Of a stretch of 64,000 nucleotides of DNA, positions 16,573 to 24,040 are shown piece by piece. The position numbers and the translations under genes are program-made. The DNA is taken from contig CAVZRR010000019.1 in NCBI GenBank assembly GCA_963777725.1, positions 9,535 through 73,534 on the forward strand, given 5' to 3'. The notes under the pieces were generated by a model that searched no databases, was not told the DNA's origin, and saw nothing but the letters and a program-made list of their open reading frames with translations. Numbering within the stretch: the stretch's first letter is position 1; each line of letters opens with the position of its first letter. This stretch comes from RPQJ01 sp963777725. GTDB taxonomy: Bacteria; Pseudomonadota; Gammaproteobacteria; Steroidobacterales; Steroidobacteraceae.

Positions 16573-17240
16573 GTGATTGAACTCGCGACCGAAAAGGCCG
16601 GCAATCGCTGCACGATCACGTCGATGAGCACGAGCAATCTCACGCCGACGACGCCCGACTTGAAACTGGAATACGGGTCCACCTCAACGGCCGGCGTGCC
16701 CCACTCGATGATTGCCAGCGATGACCAGTCGTCCAGGCTCGCGCCCGTGAACGCGCCGACGCCCGGCGTGTTGGCGACGCCCAACGGCTGCCCCGATCCG
16801 CCGGAGCCGCCGATCGCCGCAGCATCCACGGCCGCAGCGGCGGCAGCCGCCTGCATTTGCGGAACGATCACGTCAGCGGCGGATTGCAACAGCAGTTGCC
16901 GGCTGACGGTCTGGAGCACACTCAGCATTTTCGGCGTCGCTACCGAATCGCCAAAGGCAATCGCGGCATCGGGTGCCGTCGCAGTCGCCGACGACAACCA
17001 GCTCGTAGTCGCCGCGCCGCCCGTAGGCAGATGCACGTTGCCTTGCTCGACGCGCAGCCGTTGCGCACCCATTCGCAGTGCGACGCTGTACGGCGTCAGT
17101 GCGGGGATCACGCCCGGCACGACGGACTCCGTGAGGTATCCGCCGCCATTCGCAGCCAGCGACAGGTCGCGCATCAGCAGGTCGCCGGTAAACCGCACCG
17201 CGTTGCCGGGAGCCTCGCCGTACACGGCAGACAGCTTCTC
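16569..17240 (-). pseudogene. Truncated HK97-type phage major capsid protein
   Basis: The recognisable HK97-fold pattern is GGGYLTESVVPGVIPALTPY, RMGAQRLRVEQGNVHLPTGG, FGDSVATPKMLSVLQTVSRQ and SGQPLGVANTPGVGAFTGA, followed directly by the C-terminal end VDPYSSFKSGVVGVRLLVLI...VQRLPAF. The central part normally between GVGAFTG and the C-terminal strand is missing, and the N-terminus is cut by an IS3 fragment starting about 17240. It is thus doubly damaged. Together with the small genes downstream it marks a decayed tailed-phage prophage. Confidence 0.75.
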
Positions 17241-17640
17241 ATGCTCGAATCGAGAGCTGGTGCTGAATGCCGTCCTGATGGCCGTCCGTTGCCGACGACC
17301 ACGTGGCACGCTGATTCACTCGGATAACGGTACCCAGTATGGGAGCGATGCGTGGAGGCGCTTCTGCCGGGCGAATCACCTCGAGCCGAGCATGAGCCGC
17401 AAAGGCAATTGCTGGGACAACGCGGTGGCGGAATCCTTCTTCAGTAGCCTGAAGAAAGAGCGCATCAAGAAGCACATCTACAAGACCCGCGAGTTCGCGA
17501 TCGCGGACATATCCGACTACATCGAGTCCTTCTACAATCCGATACGCCGTCACAGCCACCTTGGCGGAATCAGTCCCAACCAGTTCGAGGCAGCTCACAA
17601 GCCTAGGCGGCGAGGTGTCCACTGAAACCTGGGAACTCCA
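17240..17640 (+). pseudogene. 3' half of an IS3-family transposase OrfB
   Basis: From about 17240 the plus strand encodes RELVLNAVLMAVRCRRPRGT, HSDNGTQYGS (second DDE aspartate), CWDNAVAESFFSSLKKER (third residue Glu) and the tail HSHLGGISPNQFEAAHK before the TGA at 17623. OrfA and the first half of OrfB are absent and the fragment abuts the capsid gene, so it cannot transpose by itself. Its tail resembles the relic at 4113-4196. Confidence 0.85.
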
Positions 17641-17905
17641 GCGGATCGTGAACCTGCCGGAGACCATCACGCGGGCGCCTGACGTGGCGCGTAAGGTCAT
17701 ACGCGATGGCGTGGGCCCGATCGTGGTCGAGCCGCGCAAGGATGCGAACGGGAGCAGCTATTTGGTGGCAAAGACGGGGCTGGAACTCCAGCCTCTTCTC
17801 GCGCCAGGAGGCCTGCCTATTGACGTGGTAGCGGGGCTTGCTACCGCGAATAGAAGTCTCGCCGGATCAGGACGTTATCGAGGTCGAATTGCGGTAGACC
17901 GGTAG
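17641..17905 (+). pseudogene. C-terminal recombinase-like fragment reading through a tRNA-3'-like site
   Basis: The frame encodes RAPDVARKVIRDGVGPIVVE, YLVAKTGLELQPLL and then DVVAGLATANR. The 'VVAG' codons are the sequence GTGGTAGCGGGG, the same tRNA-3' core as in the island repeats. Integrases whose 3' end reads into a tRNA attachment site typically end in such 'VAGAGF'-like residues. The fragment has no start and no catalytic part. Integrase/recombinase identity is an inference. Confidence 0.4.
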
Positions 17906-18125
17906 CCCTCCCCCCGCCTGATCGGCATCCACGGGGAACGGTACTGAAAGCCAATCTGCGCCCGCCTGCCCCGTGCCACGGTCGCGCCCTCGGGCAGCGT
18001 GGGCAGGTTCATGCCGGCCAGCGTGCCGCGTCGCGCCTGCGCTGCAGGATCGGTAGTTACTCAGATGCCGTAGAGGCGCGCGTGGAGTAAGTGTACCCGT
18101 GTGGTTTGTTCAAGGAGGACACATC

Positions 18126-19571
18126 ATGACGCGCCTCCGATTTCTGTGCGCAGCCGTCCTTGCCTCCCTCTGCATCGCCCCTCCCCAAGCCCTCGCCGCA
18201 GGGGAATTCGAACCGGACGTGTACGACCTGCCCCGCACCGATGACGGGTGGATCAACGGCAACGCCGCGACATCGAACTACGGCACGTCGGCGGAATTGT
18301 CCGTAACGAACTATGGGCCGAAGCAGGGCCTGATCCGCTACGACACCTCGTCGATCGCTGGCCTCTCGGTGCTGAACGCCACTCTTTCCTTCACTGTGCG
18401 CTCGATCGATACCAGCAGGCCGCACGAGCTGAATCTGCTCGCGGTCACTTCGCCCTGGAAGGAAGGAACTGTCACGTGGGCGACCCGTCCGACGAGCGAG
18501 GCGCAAACAGCGGTGCCATCACCTGTGGTCCTGTCCGGCAGCAAGAGCTATTCAGTCAACGTCACTTCGCTCGTTAAACGCTGGGCCAGCGGGCAGCTTG
18601 CGAACAATGGAATCCTCCTCACCACGCTGACCGCGGCCAAGGCACAGATCGTCACGGAGCAGTACCTGTACGTCGAGGTCGGGTCCGATCTGCGCGGGGC
18701 CAAGGTGCTCGACCTGTCGAATCCGAACGGCTGCGTGATCAGTGAGCCCGGGCTGTACGTGCTGGACCGGAATTGGAGCACCTATGACGTGCGCTACAAC
18801 CAGATCAAATGTGCGGCCAGTCCTGAACCGTACAACTGGATCGTCCTACGAATTTCCGCGAACAACGCCACCCTCGATTTTCGAGGCTTCGAAATCAACG
18901 GACCGACCAGTCTGATGGGCACCATGGTTCACATCACCGGGAACCACGTGACGCTTCGAAACGGTGCGGTTCTCGGAGGTGATTCAGAGGAGGAAGGATC
19001 TGCGGTGCTTGCGGGTGCCGTCGACGGCACCACCCTCGAGAACATGCTGGTGGCCTATGGCGGTGCGTATCTGCAGGCGGGAGTTCGATCGCGCATCCTG
19101 GCGACGCGGATCAACCTTGGAGTACTGGCGGTCAATGACACCAGTGTCGTCGCAAATTCAGACATCTTAGGTTCGATTAGCGTGTCCGGTGATGGATCCG
19201 AAGTACGCAACAACCGCTTCTACGGCGATGCGGGCTCTGCGGACGCCTGCATTTCCGTGACAGGTTCGCGTAACAAGGTCCTCGGCAATTCCATTCCATG
19301 CATTGCTGACGGGATCTCCATCCTGGGCAACGGAAATCGGATCGCATCAAACATCTTGGACGGTTGGCAAGGCTACGCCGGAGGAGTCGGGATTCTGGTT
19401 CAGGGGACCGGCAACCAGGTCGACTCCAACGCCGTGATGCCAGGCTCCTTCGGCACGTGCATTCAGTTCAACACCGTCGGCAACTTCTTCGGCGGGAATC
19501 GGTGTTCTGCAATCGTCCCGTACGCTGGAACGGCGGGCCAGACCGACTGGGGCAGCAACATCACGTACTAG
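18126..19571 (+). CDS. Secreted CBM96/DNRLRE plus right-handed beta-helix protein (paralog 1)
   Basis: The 481-residue protein starts at ATG 18126 with a strong AAGGAGG ribosome-binding site and a signal peptide ending ALAAG. Residues about 35-200 form a CBM96/DNRLRE domain (DDGWINGNAATSNYG, LIRYDTSSIAG, WKEGTVTWATRP, VTSLVKRWASG). The rest is a parallel beta-helix with repeated short N/G-rich turns (NHVTLRNGAVLGG, GNGNRIASNILDG), as in polysaccharide lyases or adhesins. It ends DWGSNITY, like its paralog at 20094-21482. It is probably secreted and carbohydrate-interacting; catalytic residues cannot be pointed to. A terminator follows. Confidence 0.75.
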   Translation: MTRLRFLCAAVLASLCIAPPQALAAGEFEPDVYDLPRTDDGWINGNAATSNYGTSAELSVTNYGPKQGLIRYDTSSIAGLSVLNATLSFTVRSIDTSRPHELNLLAVTSPWKEGTVTWATRPTSEAQTAVPSPVVLSGSKSYSVNVTSLVKRWASGQLANNGILLTTLTAAKAQIVTEQYLYVEVGSDLRGAKVLDLSNPNGCVISEPGLYVLDRNWSTYDVRYNQIKCAASPEPYNWIVLRISANNATLDFRGFEINGPTSLMGTMVHITGNHVTLRNGAVLGGDSEEEGSAVLAGAVDGTTLENMLVAYGGAYLQAGVRSRILATRINLGVLAVNDTSVVANSDILGSISVSGDGSEVRNNRFYGDAGSADACISVTGSRNKVLGNSIPCIADGISILGNGNRIASNILDGWQGYAGGVGILVQGTGNQVDSNAVMPGSFGTCIQFNTVGNFFGGNRCSAIVPYAGTAGQTDWGSNITY

Positions 19572-19595
19572 CTACTCTGGAGCATCGAATCGGAA

Positions 19596-19625
19596 CGCCC
19601 AGGCACCCTGCCTGGGCGGGTTTTG
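19596..19625 (+). terminator. Rho-independent terminator of the first beta-helix gene
   Basis: The stem CGCCCAGGCA/TGCCTGGGCG (10 bp, loop CCC) is followed by GGTTTT, 25 nt after the stop codon. Confidence 0.85.
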
Positions 19626-19733
19626 GCTCTCTGCGGGTGCGCCCGCCGATGGTCGCCCAGTAGGGTGGCTCTTAGACAATTCCAACGCTCAATCGGATCG
19701 CTGAAGTCCACGGGAGACTCTGGATCCGCGAAA

Positions 19734-19790
19734 AGCAAAACGGCCCCAGAGAGGCCGTTCGCTTCGATTCGATGGTAGCGGGGCAGGATT
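19734..19790 (-). repeat. Island repeat 2: tRNA 3' end plus terminator
   Basis: The architecture is the same as repeat 1: terminator hairpin with TTTTGCT on the outer side, an identical spacer (TCGATTCGA side) and AATCCTGCCCCGCTACCA, which is one G:C shorter in the acceptor stem than repeat 1. It separates the two beta-helix paralogs. Confidence 0.8.
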
Positions 19791-20093
19791 CTGAATTAGC
19801 GAGCGGGTGTTGGACATGACACCGAAGGCTCGGCGGCGCGCATCAACTACTAGTCCAAGCGCGTCCGTGCGGTCATGGCCGACCGCTTATGCCGCGGACA
19901 ATGGCGGTAGTCCGGCACCGCTCTTGGTGGTCGCCGCATTCCTAAGCAGGTCGAATTCGCGTCAGCGGTTGATCCGCCAAAAGGAGGGCGGCCGCTCTGC
20001 ACAAGATACCTGTCCGACGGCACCCATCACGGATGGCGCACGAACACGCTCGGCCTACCATTAGCGAAGGTACCTAGCATAGGAAGAAGCGTC
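19791..20093. other. Promoter region of the second beta-helix gene
   Basis: About 300 bp hold no gene that I recognise. The ribosome-binding site AGGAAG precedes the start at 20094. Confidence 0.35.
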
Positions 20094-21482
20094 ATGGACG
20101 CACGACACATCGCGATGACGGTCGTCGTTGCCCTGAGTGTTCTGTGTATGAGCGTTCGTGCCGCGGAACTCGAGTTACCGTTGACCGATGACGCCTGGAT
20201 CAACGGCAATGCAGCGACAACGAACTACGGCGCGGCCACCACCCTCAACGTTCACAACTACGGCCCGAAATTCAGCCTGGTGCGATTCGACGCGTCGACG
20301 ATCGCCGGCAAGACGGTGACAAAAGCGAGACTGACGATCTTCGTGGGCAGTGTCGGTGCCCCGGGCCAACTCACCATCTATCCAGTGGTCTCGTCGTGGA
20401 ACGAGGGCACGGTGACCTGGACCCTGCAGCCACCCACGGAAGCCAACGCGGTCGCAAGTATCGACCTGACGACCGCAATGGGGGGTTCGGTGTTCGCGAT
20501 CGACGTGACGAGTGTGGCGCAGCGATGGGCCAGCGGTGCACTCGCCGATGCCGGCTTCCTGCTGGCGACTGTGAGTCCGATCAAGGCGGTCCTCCAGTCC
20601 AAGGAACGCGTTCCGACGAATCCGGCGACTCTGACAATAACCACCAGCGACGCGGACCCGCCGGAACCCAGCAAGGCGATCGTGCTCGATTTCAGCATCC
20701 TGGACAACTGCACCATCAATGCACCGGGCTACTACGTGCTCGACCGGACCTGGCAGCTGACACCGTCCGGCAGCGTGGAACCAAACGCGGGGTGCTCCGG
20801 TGCGATACAGATCGCGAGCAGCGGCGTCACCATCGACCTGAGGGGTTTCTCCATCCTGCGCGGCAGTTTCGGCGGAGACTATGAGCCGGTCCTGCGGATC
20901 GGCACGGCTTCGTCGGTCACCCTTCGAAACGGCGTGCTCAAGGGAATCTTTGTCGCGTTAGAAGCCTCGGTTGCGGGCGGTACCGTCACCCTCGAAAACA
21001 TCCGCACCGGAGGTGCTGTATTGCTCGCAAACCGCACCGTCACTGCGACCGGCGGTTCCTACAGCGCCACTTCGGACGCACCCTTGAGAGCAGGTGCAGG
21101 CAGTCGTGTCACAGGTGCCGTCTTCGACTGCAGCGAGACACATTGCCTGGGCGTCAGGGGTTCGTCCCTGGTCAGCGATTGCGTATTCACCGTCAATACC
21201 ACCGGCCCGCCTGCAATCAGTGTCCTGGGAGACGATACGATCGTCGTGGGAAACGTCTTCAATGAATGGATCAGCATCGAGGGTAATCGCAATATCGTCT
21301 CGCGGAACTTCTCCGGCGGCGGCTACATCGAGGTCGATGGTACCGGCAACGTCATCGACGGCAATATCGGTCCGGGTATCGCGTTCGAGGCACCGGGAAA
21401 CTTCTATGGCAGCAACCGGGCCCACGGCGCGTTCAGTGGCATCGAAGGCAACGTCGACTGGGGTGGGAACGTTACTTACTGA
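20094..21482 (+). CDS. Secreted CBM96/DNRLRE plus beta-helix protein (paralog 2)
   Basis: The 462-residue protein has the same layout as 18126-19571: signal peptide ending VRAAE, CBM96/DNRLRE domain (LTDDAWINGNAATTNYG, LVRFDASTIAGK, WNEGTVTWTLQPPTEAN, VTSVAQRWASGALADAG), a linker 'VLDFSILDNCTINAPGYYVLD', then a beta-helix rich in G-N-x turns and the same ending DWGGNVTY. Similarity is high in the N-terminal domain and linker and lower in the helix. The two are divergent duplicates placed in separate repeat-bounded units. It is likely extracellular and binds polysaccharide; lyase activity is possible but unproven. Confidence 0.75.
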   Translation: MDARHIAMTVVVALSVLCMSVRAAELELPLTDDAWINGNAATTNYGAATTLNVHNYGPKFSLVRFDASTIAGKTVTKARLTIFVGSVGAPGQLTIYPVVSSWNEGTVTWTLQPPTEANAVASIDLTTAMGGSVFAIDVTSVAQRWASGALADAGFLLATVSPIKAVLQSKERVPTNPATLTITTSDADPPEPSKAIVLDFSILDNCTINAPGYYVLDRTWQLTPSGSVEPNAGCSGAIQIASSGVTIDLRGFSILRGSFGGDYEPVLRIGTASSVTLRNGVLKGIFVALEASVAGGTVTLENIRTGGAVLLANRTVTATGGSYSATSDAPLRAGAGSRVTGAVFDCSETHCLGVRGSSLVSDCVFTVNTTGPPAISVLGDDTIVVGNVFNEWISIEGNRNIVSRNFSGGGYIEVDGTGNVIDGNIGPGIAFEAPGNFYGSNRAHGAFSGIEGNVDWGGNVTY

Positions 21483-21512
21483 ACCTCGAATTCGCTAGCC
21501 ACAGTTTCCAGA

Positions 21513-21538
21513 AGGAACCCCGCTTCAGCGCGGTTCCT
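21513..21538 (+). terminator. Hairpin terminator of the second beta-helix gene
   Basis: AGGAACC-CCGC pairs with GCG-GGTTCCT around a TTCA loop, starting 30 nt after the stop, with a short GTTG tail. Confidence 0.6.
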
Positions 21539-21630
21539 GTTGACATGCACCGTGTGACCGGAATACACCCACAGTCGCGGGCTCGCTGCTGAGTAGTCGG
21601 GCGTTCCACGGGTCGCTGTCGGGATCGCAC

Positions 21631-21683
21631 AGCAAAACGGCCCCAGACGGGCCGTTCGCTTCGAATGCGTTGGTAGCGGGGGC
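21631..21683 (-). repeat. Island repeat 3: tRNA-3'-like end plus terminator
   Basis: The terminator hairpin and the TGGTAGCGGGGGC core are kept. The spacer (TTCGAATGCGT) matches repeat 4, not 1 and 2. Beyond the core the sequence departs from the tRNA T-arm and instead shares GGTACTTTCC-like DNA with repeats 5 and 6. Confidence 0.8.
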
Positions 21684-21887
21684 CCGCTTTGGTACTTTCC
21701 GACGCAGCGTCCTGATCCCCTGAGGCAGGCCCGCAGCAACGCCGGCGTGTGACCGGGGCCCGTTGACGTCGGAGCAGCGGCCCACATTGGGACTCACAGA
21801 CGCCATGCAGCTTTCATCACGGAAAAGACCTGTGCTAGCTTTGAGAATCAGAGCTGTAGTAACCGGTTCAACGGGGGAGGAAAGGCC

Positions 21888-22328
21888 ATGACTACGAGCT
21901 ATGTGGGCGGCTGCAAACATGTGCACGTCACTGCTTCCGCCGAACCAATCGACAATCACGAATGCCACTGCAACGTCTGCAAGACCGTAACCGGCCAGCA
22001 CACGACGCATGTCGCGTTCTTCAATTACGGCGACGTGAAGGCCGACCACCCGGAAAAGATGAAGCGGGTGCCCTTCAATGCCAACAACACGAACGGCCCG
22101 CTGGAAATCTGCCTGTGCACCGACTGTGGTGCCGTGCTGATGCTCGATGACAAGCAGAAGCGCATCCGCGTTGCCGTACCGAACGTGATGGGCTACGACG
22201 ATGCCAGGTTTCCAAAGGCGACCTACCACGCTTTTTGGGACGAGAGCAAAGGCTACCCAAAACCGAACGACGGTCGCCCGGTCTACGACGGCCTGCGTCC
22301 CGAATTTCAGTGGCCTGCCGGCGCTTGA
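21888..22328 (+). CDS. GFA/CENP-V family zinc protein
   Basis: The 146-residue protein has the GFA (glutathione-dependent formaldehyde-activating enzyme-like) zinc fold. Zinc ligands visible are Cys9 (GGCKH), the ECHCNVC cluster (Cys26, 28, 31) and CLCTDC (Cys75, 77, 80). The first family motif CxC is altered to C-K-H. Family members bind two zincs; true glutathione-formaldehyde activity is shown for few, so the substrate is unknown. The start is supported by GGAGGAAAGG upstream. It forms a single-gene unit between island repeats 3 and 4, which suggests acquisition with the island. Confidence 0.8.
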   Translation: MTTSYVGGCKHVHVTASAEPIDNHECHCNVCKTVTGQHTTHVAFFNYGDVKADHPEKMKRVPFNANNTNGPLEICLCTDCGAVLMLDDKQKRIRVAVPNVMGYDDARFPKATYHAFWDESKGYPKPNDGRPVYDGLRPEFQWPAGA

Positions 22329-22500
22329 GGCGTAGAGACGGATAACTTCGAGGCGCTGTTATTCGCCCTCGCCAGGGCGATCGTCGGTTGAACCTGGGCG
22401 CACCTCCCTTCGTCGGCGCCGACGCGCGATCCGCCGCATTCGCCGCGTCACGGGGTGGCGCTGATCAGCGCCTCGACCACGCGGGACGCGAATCAGACAA

Positions 22501-22556
22501 AGCAAAACGGCCCCGGAGGGGCCGTTCGCTTCGAATGCGTTGGTAGCGGGGGCCGG
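22501..22556 (-). repeat. Island repeat 4: tRNA-3'-like end plus terminator
   Basis: AGCAAAACGGCCCC/GGGGCCGTTCGCT hairpin, TTCGAATGCGT spacer, TGGTAGCGGGGGCC core. It is nearly identical to repeat 3 and separates the GFA gene from the nucleotidyltransferase pair. Confidence 0.85.
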
Positions 22557-22605
22557 CTACCGATCCAAGCAATAGTGATGACCCATTCTCGCCGCGCGCG
22601 AAATG

Positions 22606-23169
22606 TCAATCTGCGTCGCCGACGAGATCCTGAACGACCCTCACCGCATCACGACCGAATCGCTGCGCCAACCGACGCAGCAATTCCAGGTCGAGCGACC
22701 CCCGATCCAGGTCGATAATGGCTCGCGCATCCGCCAGGTCGACCGGGCCGCCGGCAAACGCCTTCATGGCGATGAAATCCTCCCGACCGACGATTTCCAG
22801 AGTGGCATCCGCAAGCCTGACCTGCCGCGTGCGGTTCAGGAGTTCGGGGTCCATGCCGCGCAGACCGAGCAGGAGATCCACTCGATTGCCGTGGCGATCT
22901 TTGATTTCGAGCAACCCGGGAATCGGGTCGTCTGCGTCACCGGTCCTGACAGCGGCCTCGTAGCCCGCCTCGATGAGCGCCTGTCGCAGAGCCTGCGCCT
23001 CGTGGACCTGCAGTGCCACGACCGCGTCAGCATCGAGGCTGGCGCGCACCACTCCGTGTACCGCCGCCGCCATGGCACCGATGACGGCGTATCGAACGCC
23101 TCTCGCTTCAAGAAGCTCGGCGACGTCGGCCATCAGCAGTGCCGACTGACCCGGCGCGCTAGTTCGCAT
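22606..23169 (-). CDS. Nucleotidyltransferase-fold protein (MNT/AbiEii-like)
   Basis: The 187-residue protein carries the short nucleotidyltransferase pattern YAVIGAMAAAVHGVVR followed by SLDADAVVAL, comparable with 'GG.A...HG..R.T.DiD', where two acidic residues bind metal; here the spacing is D-A-D. A further acidic residue is in RVDLLLG. The domain is typical of minimal nucleotidyltransferases and AbiEii-type toxins and of DUF6036-like proteins. Its start overlaps the end of the 58-residue gene upstream by 11 nt, so the two are translationally coupled. A toxin-antitoxin role is plausible but only inferred from layout. Confidence 0.7.
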   Translation of the reverse strand: MRTSAPGQSALLMADVAELLEARGVRYAVIGAMAAAVHGVVRASLDADAVVALQVHEAQALRQALIEAGYEAAVRTGDADDPIPGLLEIKDRHGNRVDLLLGLRGMDPELLNRTRQVRLADATLEIVGREDFIAMKAFAGGPVDLADARAIIDLDRGSLDLELLRRLAQRFGRDAVRVVQDLVGDAD

Positions 23170-23335
23170 TCCGCGGCACCGTGTCTCGAGGCCGCCGCAC
23201 GGCCTCGCCGGCGCTCGTCAGCTGCGCCACCAGCTGACAATGCGCCAGGAACGCAGCCAGCCGCTGTTCGGCGGTCAAGCGCTTGACGTCCTCGTTGAGG
23301 CTGCGGCGAGCAGCGTCGGCCAGTTGCGATCGCAT
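23159..23335 (-). CDS. Small helical partner of the nucleotidyltransferase
   Basis: The 58-residue ORF starts at ATG 23335 (MRSQLADAARRSLNEDVKRL, then TAEQRLAAFLAHCQLVAQL) and is predicted to be almost entirely helical and charged at the start. Its stop lies inside the start region of the nucleotidyltransferase gene. Such short upstream partners are common with these enzymes in chromosomes and islands. There is no clear ribosome-binding site. Function as antitoxin or subunit is inferred. Confidence 0.55.
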   Translation of the reverse strand: MRSQLADAARRSLNEDVKRLTAEQRLAAFLAHCQLVAQLTSAGEAVRRPRDTVPRNAN

Positions 23336-23410
23336 GCGGTCATGTGAAACCGGCGCGCCGTTAGTGTCAACCCCGATGGGCTCGACACAAGTGAGGTCTC
23401 GGGCTCACAT

Positions 23411-23466
23411 AGCAAAACGGCCCCAGAGGGGCCGTTCGCTTCTTCAGGATTGGTAGCGGGGGCCGA
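23411..23466 (-). repeat. Island repeat 5: tRNA-3'-like end plus terminator
   Basis: The hairpin is as in repeat 1, the spacer is different (TTCTTCAGGAT) and the TGGTAGCGGGGGCC core is present. It is followed directly by the second copy of the short phage-like ORF. Confidence 0.85.
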
Positions 23467-23477
23467 CTTCGGTACTT

Positions 23478-23678
23478 TCAGGCGGCGCGTGGAGATCCCG
23501 TAGAAGCCGCCTTCGCCGCGCTGAACTGCGCCCCGATCTCGTCCAGAATTAGAGCCTTACCGTCGTCCGTTAGGTCCGACGCCCTGATGCGCTGGACGGC
23601 CAGCCAGTAGAGCCGGGTCAACCCAGCCAGATCGCCGAAGTCGGGGATGTCGTCCCTGCCGGTGACGATGACGCCCAC
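23478..23678 (-). CDS. Short phage-like ORF, copy 2
   Basis: The ORF has about 66 codons from a GTG at 23678: GVIVTGRDDIPDFGDLAGLT, RLYWLAVQRIRASD, DDGKALILDEIGAQF. The frame may extend further upstream (…GHKFTATIAT). It is homologous to the decayed copy in 13966-14225. Its stop lies about 10 nt from the tRNA-like core of repeat 5. I recognise no family. Its repeated association with the tRNA-like core suggests that it belongs to the mobile unit. Confidence 0.45.
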   Translation of the reverse strand: MGVIVTGRDDIPDFGDLAGLTRLYWLAVQRIRASDLTDDGKALILDEIGAQFSAAKAASTGSPRAA

Positions 23679-23889
23679 GGTCGCGATCGTCGCCGTGAAT
23701 TTGTGGCCAGAACGTGCAAAAGAACCCCGACGCAGGGTCGGGGGCCGAATACTGGCAACCCTTCAAGGATTCGCCAGTTGCGACTCGACTGGCCAAGACA
23801 CCCCGGCGCCCTAGCCGTACTCGGGCTGGTTGCAGCAACTTACGCCGAGGCGGGGGTATAAGCGGGGGAGCTTACGCGTGACTGGCCCG
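23679..23889. other. Right edge of the repeat island
   Basis: The stretch contains a GC-rich inverted repeat (AACCCCGAC / GTCGGGG near 23717-23737) and otherwise no gene. It separates the last repeat from the truncated exported protein. Confidence 0.4.
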
Positions 23890-24024
23890 CTACCGCCTGA
23901 ACCTGAACCACCTGGAGCCGAGTGGGGCGACGCGCAGGCTCGGTGCAGCCATCGCCGAACTGGCGAATGCCAGCAGGAGGAGGAAGCCGATGGCCGCGTA
24001 CTGCTTGAAGCGCATTGTGTTCAC
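23890..24024 (-). pseudogene. Truncated start of an exported protein
   Basis: Starting 16 nt after the stop of the giant surface protein, GTG 24024 or ATG 24015 begins a signal peptide (MRFKQYAAIGFLLLLAFASS, AMA) followed by APSLRVAPLG. This matches the mature start of the upstream gene (APQLSIAPWG). After that the frame runs into foreign sequence and stops after 44 codons. It looks like the 5' end of a co-transcribed paralog whose remainder was lost at the island boundary. Confidence 0.6.
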
Positions 24025-24040
24025 GGTGTCCTCGCCTGGC

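Noticed and set aside
16090..17625. A 511-codon plus-strand frame ending in the IS3 transposase
   Set aside because: Only the last ~125 codons are transposase; the rest is antisense to the phage capsid and small phage genes.
17875..18055. Minus-strand frame encoding GTLAGMNLPTLPEGATVARG and RAQIGFQYRSPW
   Set aside because: It looks like a piece of a phage structural protein, but there is no start and no family that I can name; it may belong to the decayed prophage.
11950..23466. Integron attC sites as explanation of the repeats
   Set aside because: The repeats contain a strong inverted repeat and delimit single genes, but no GTTRRRY/RYYYAAC core sites and no integron integrase are seen; the tRNA 3' end explains the conserved core better.
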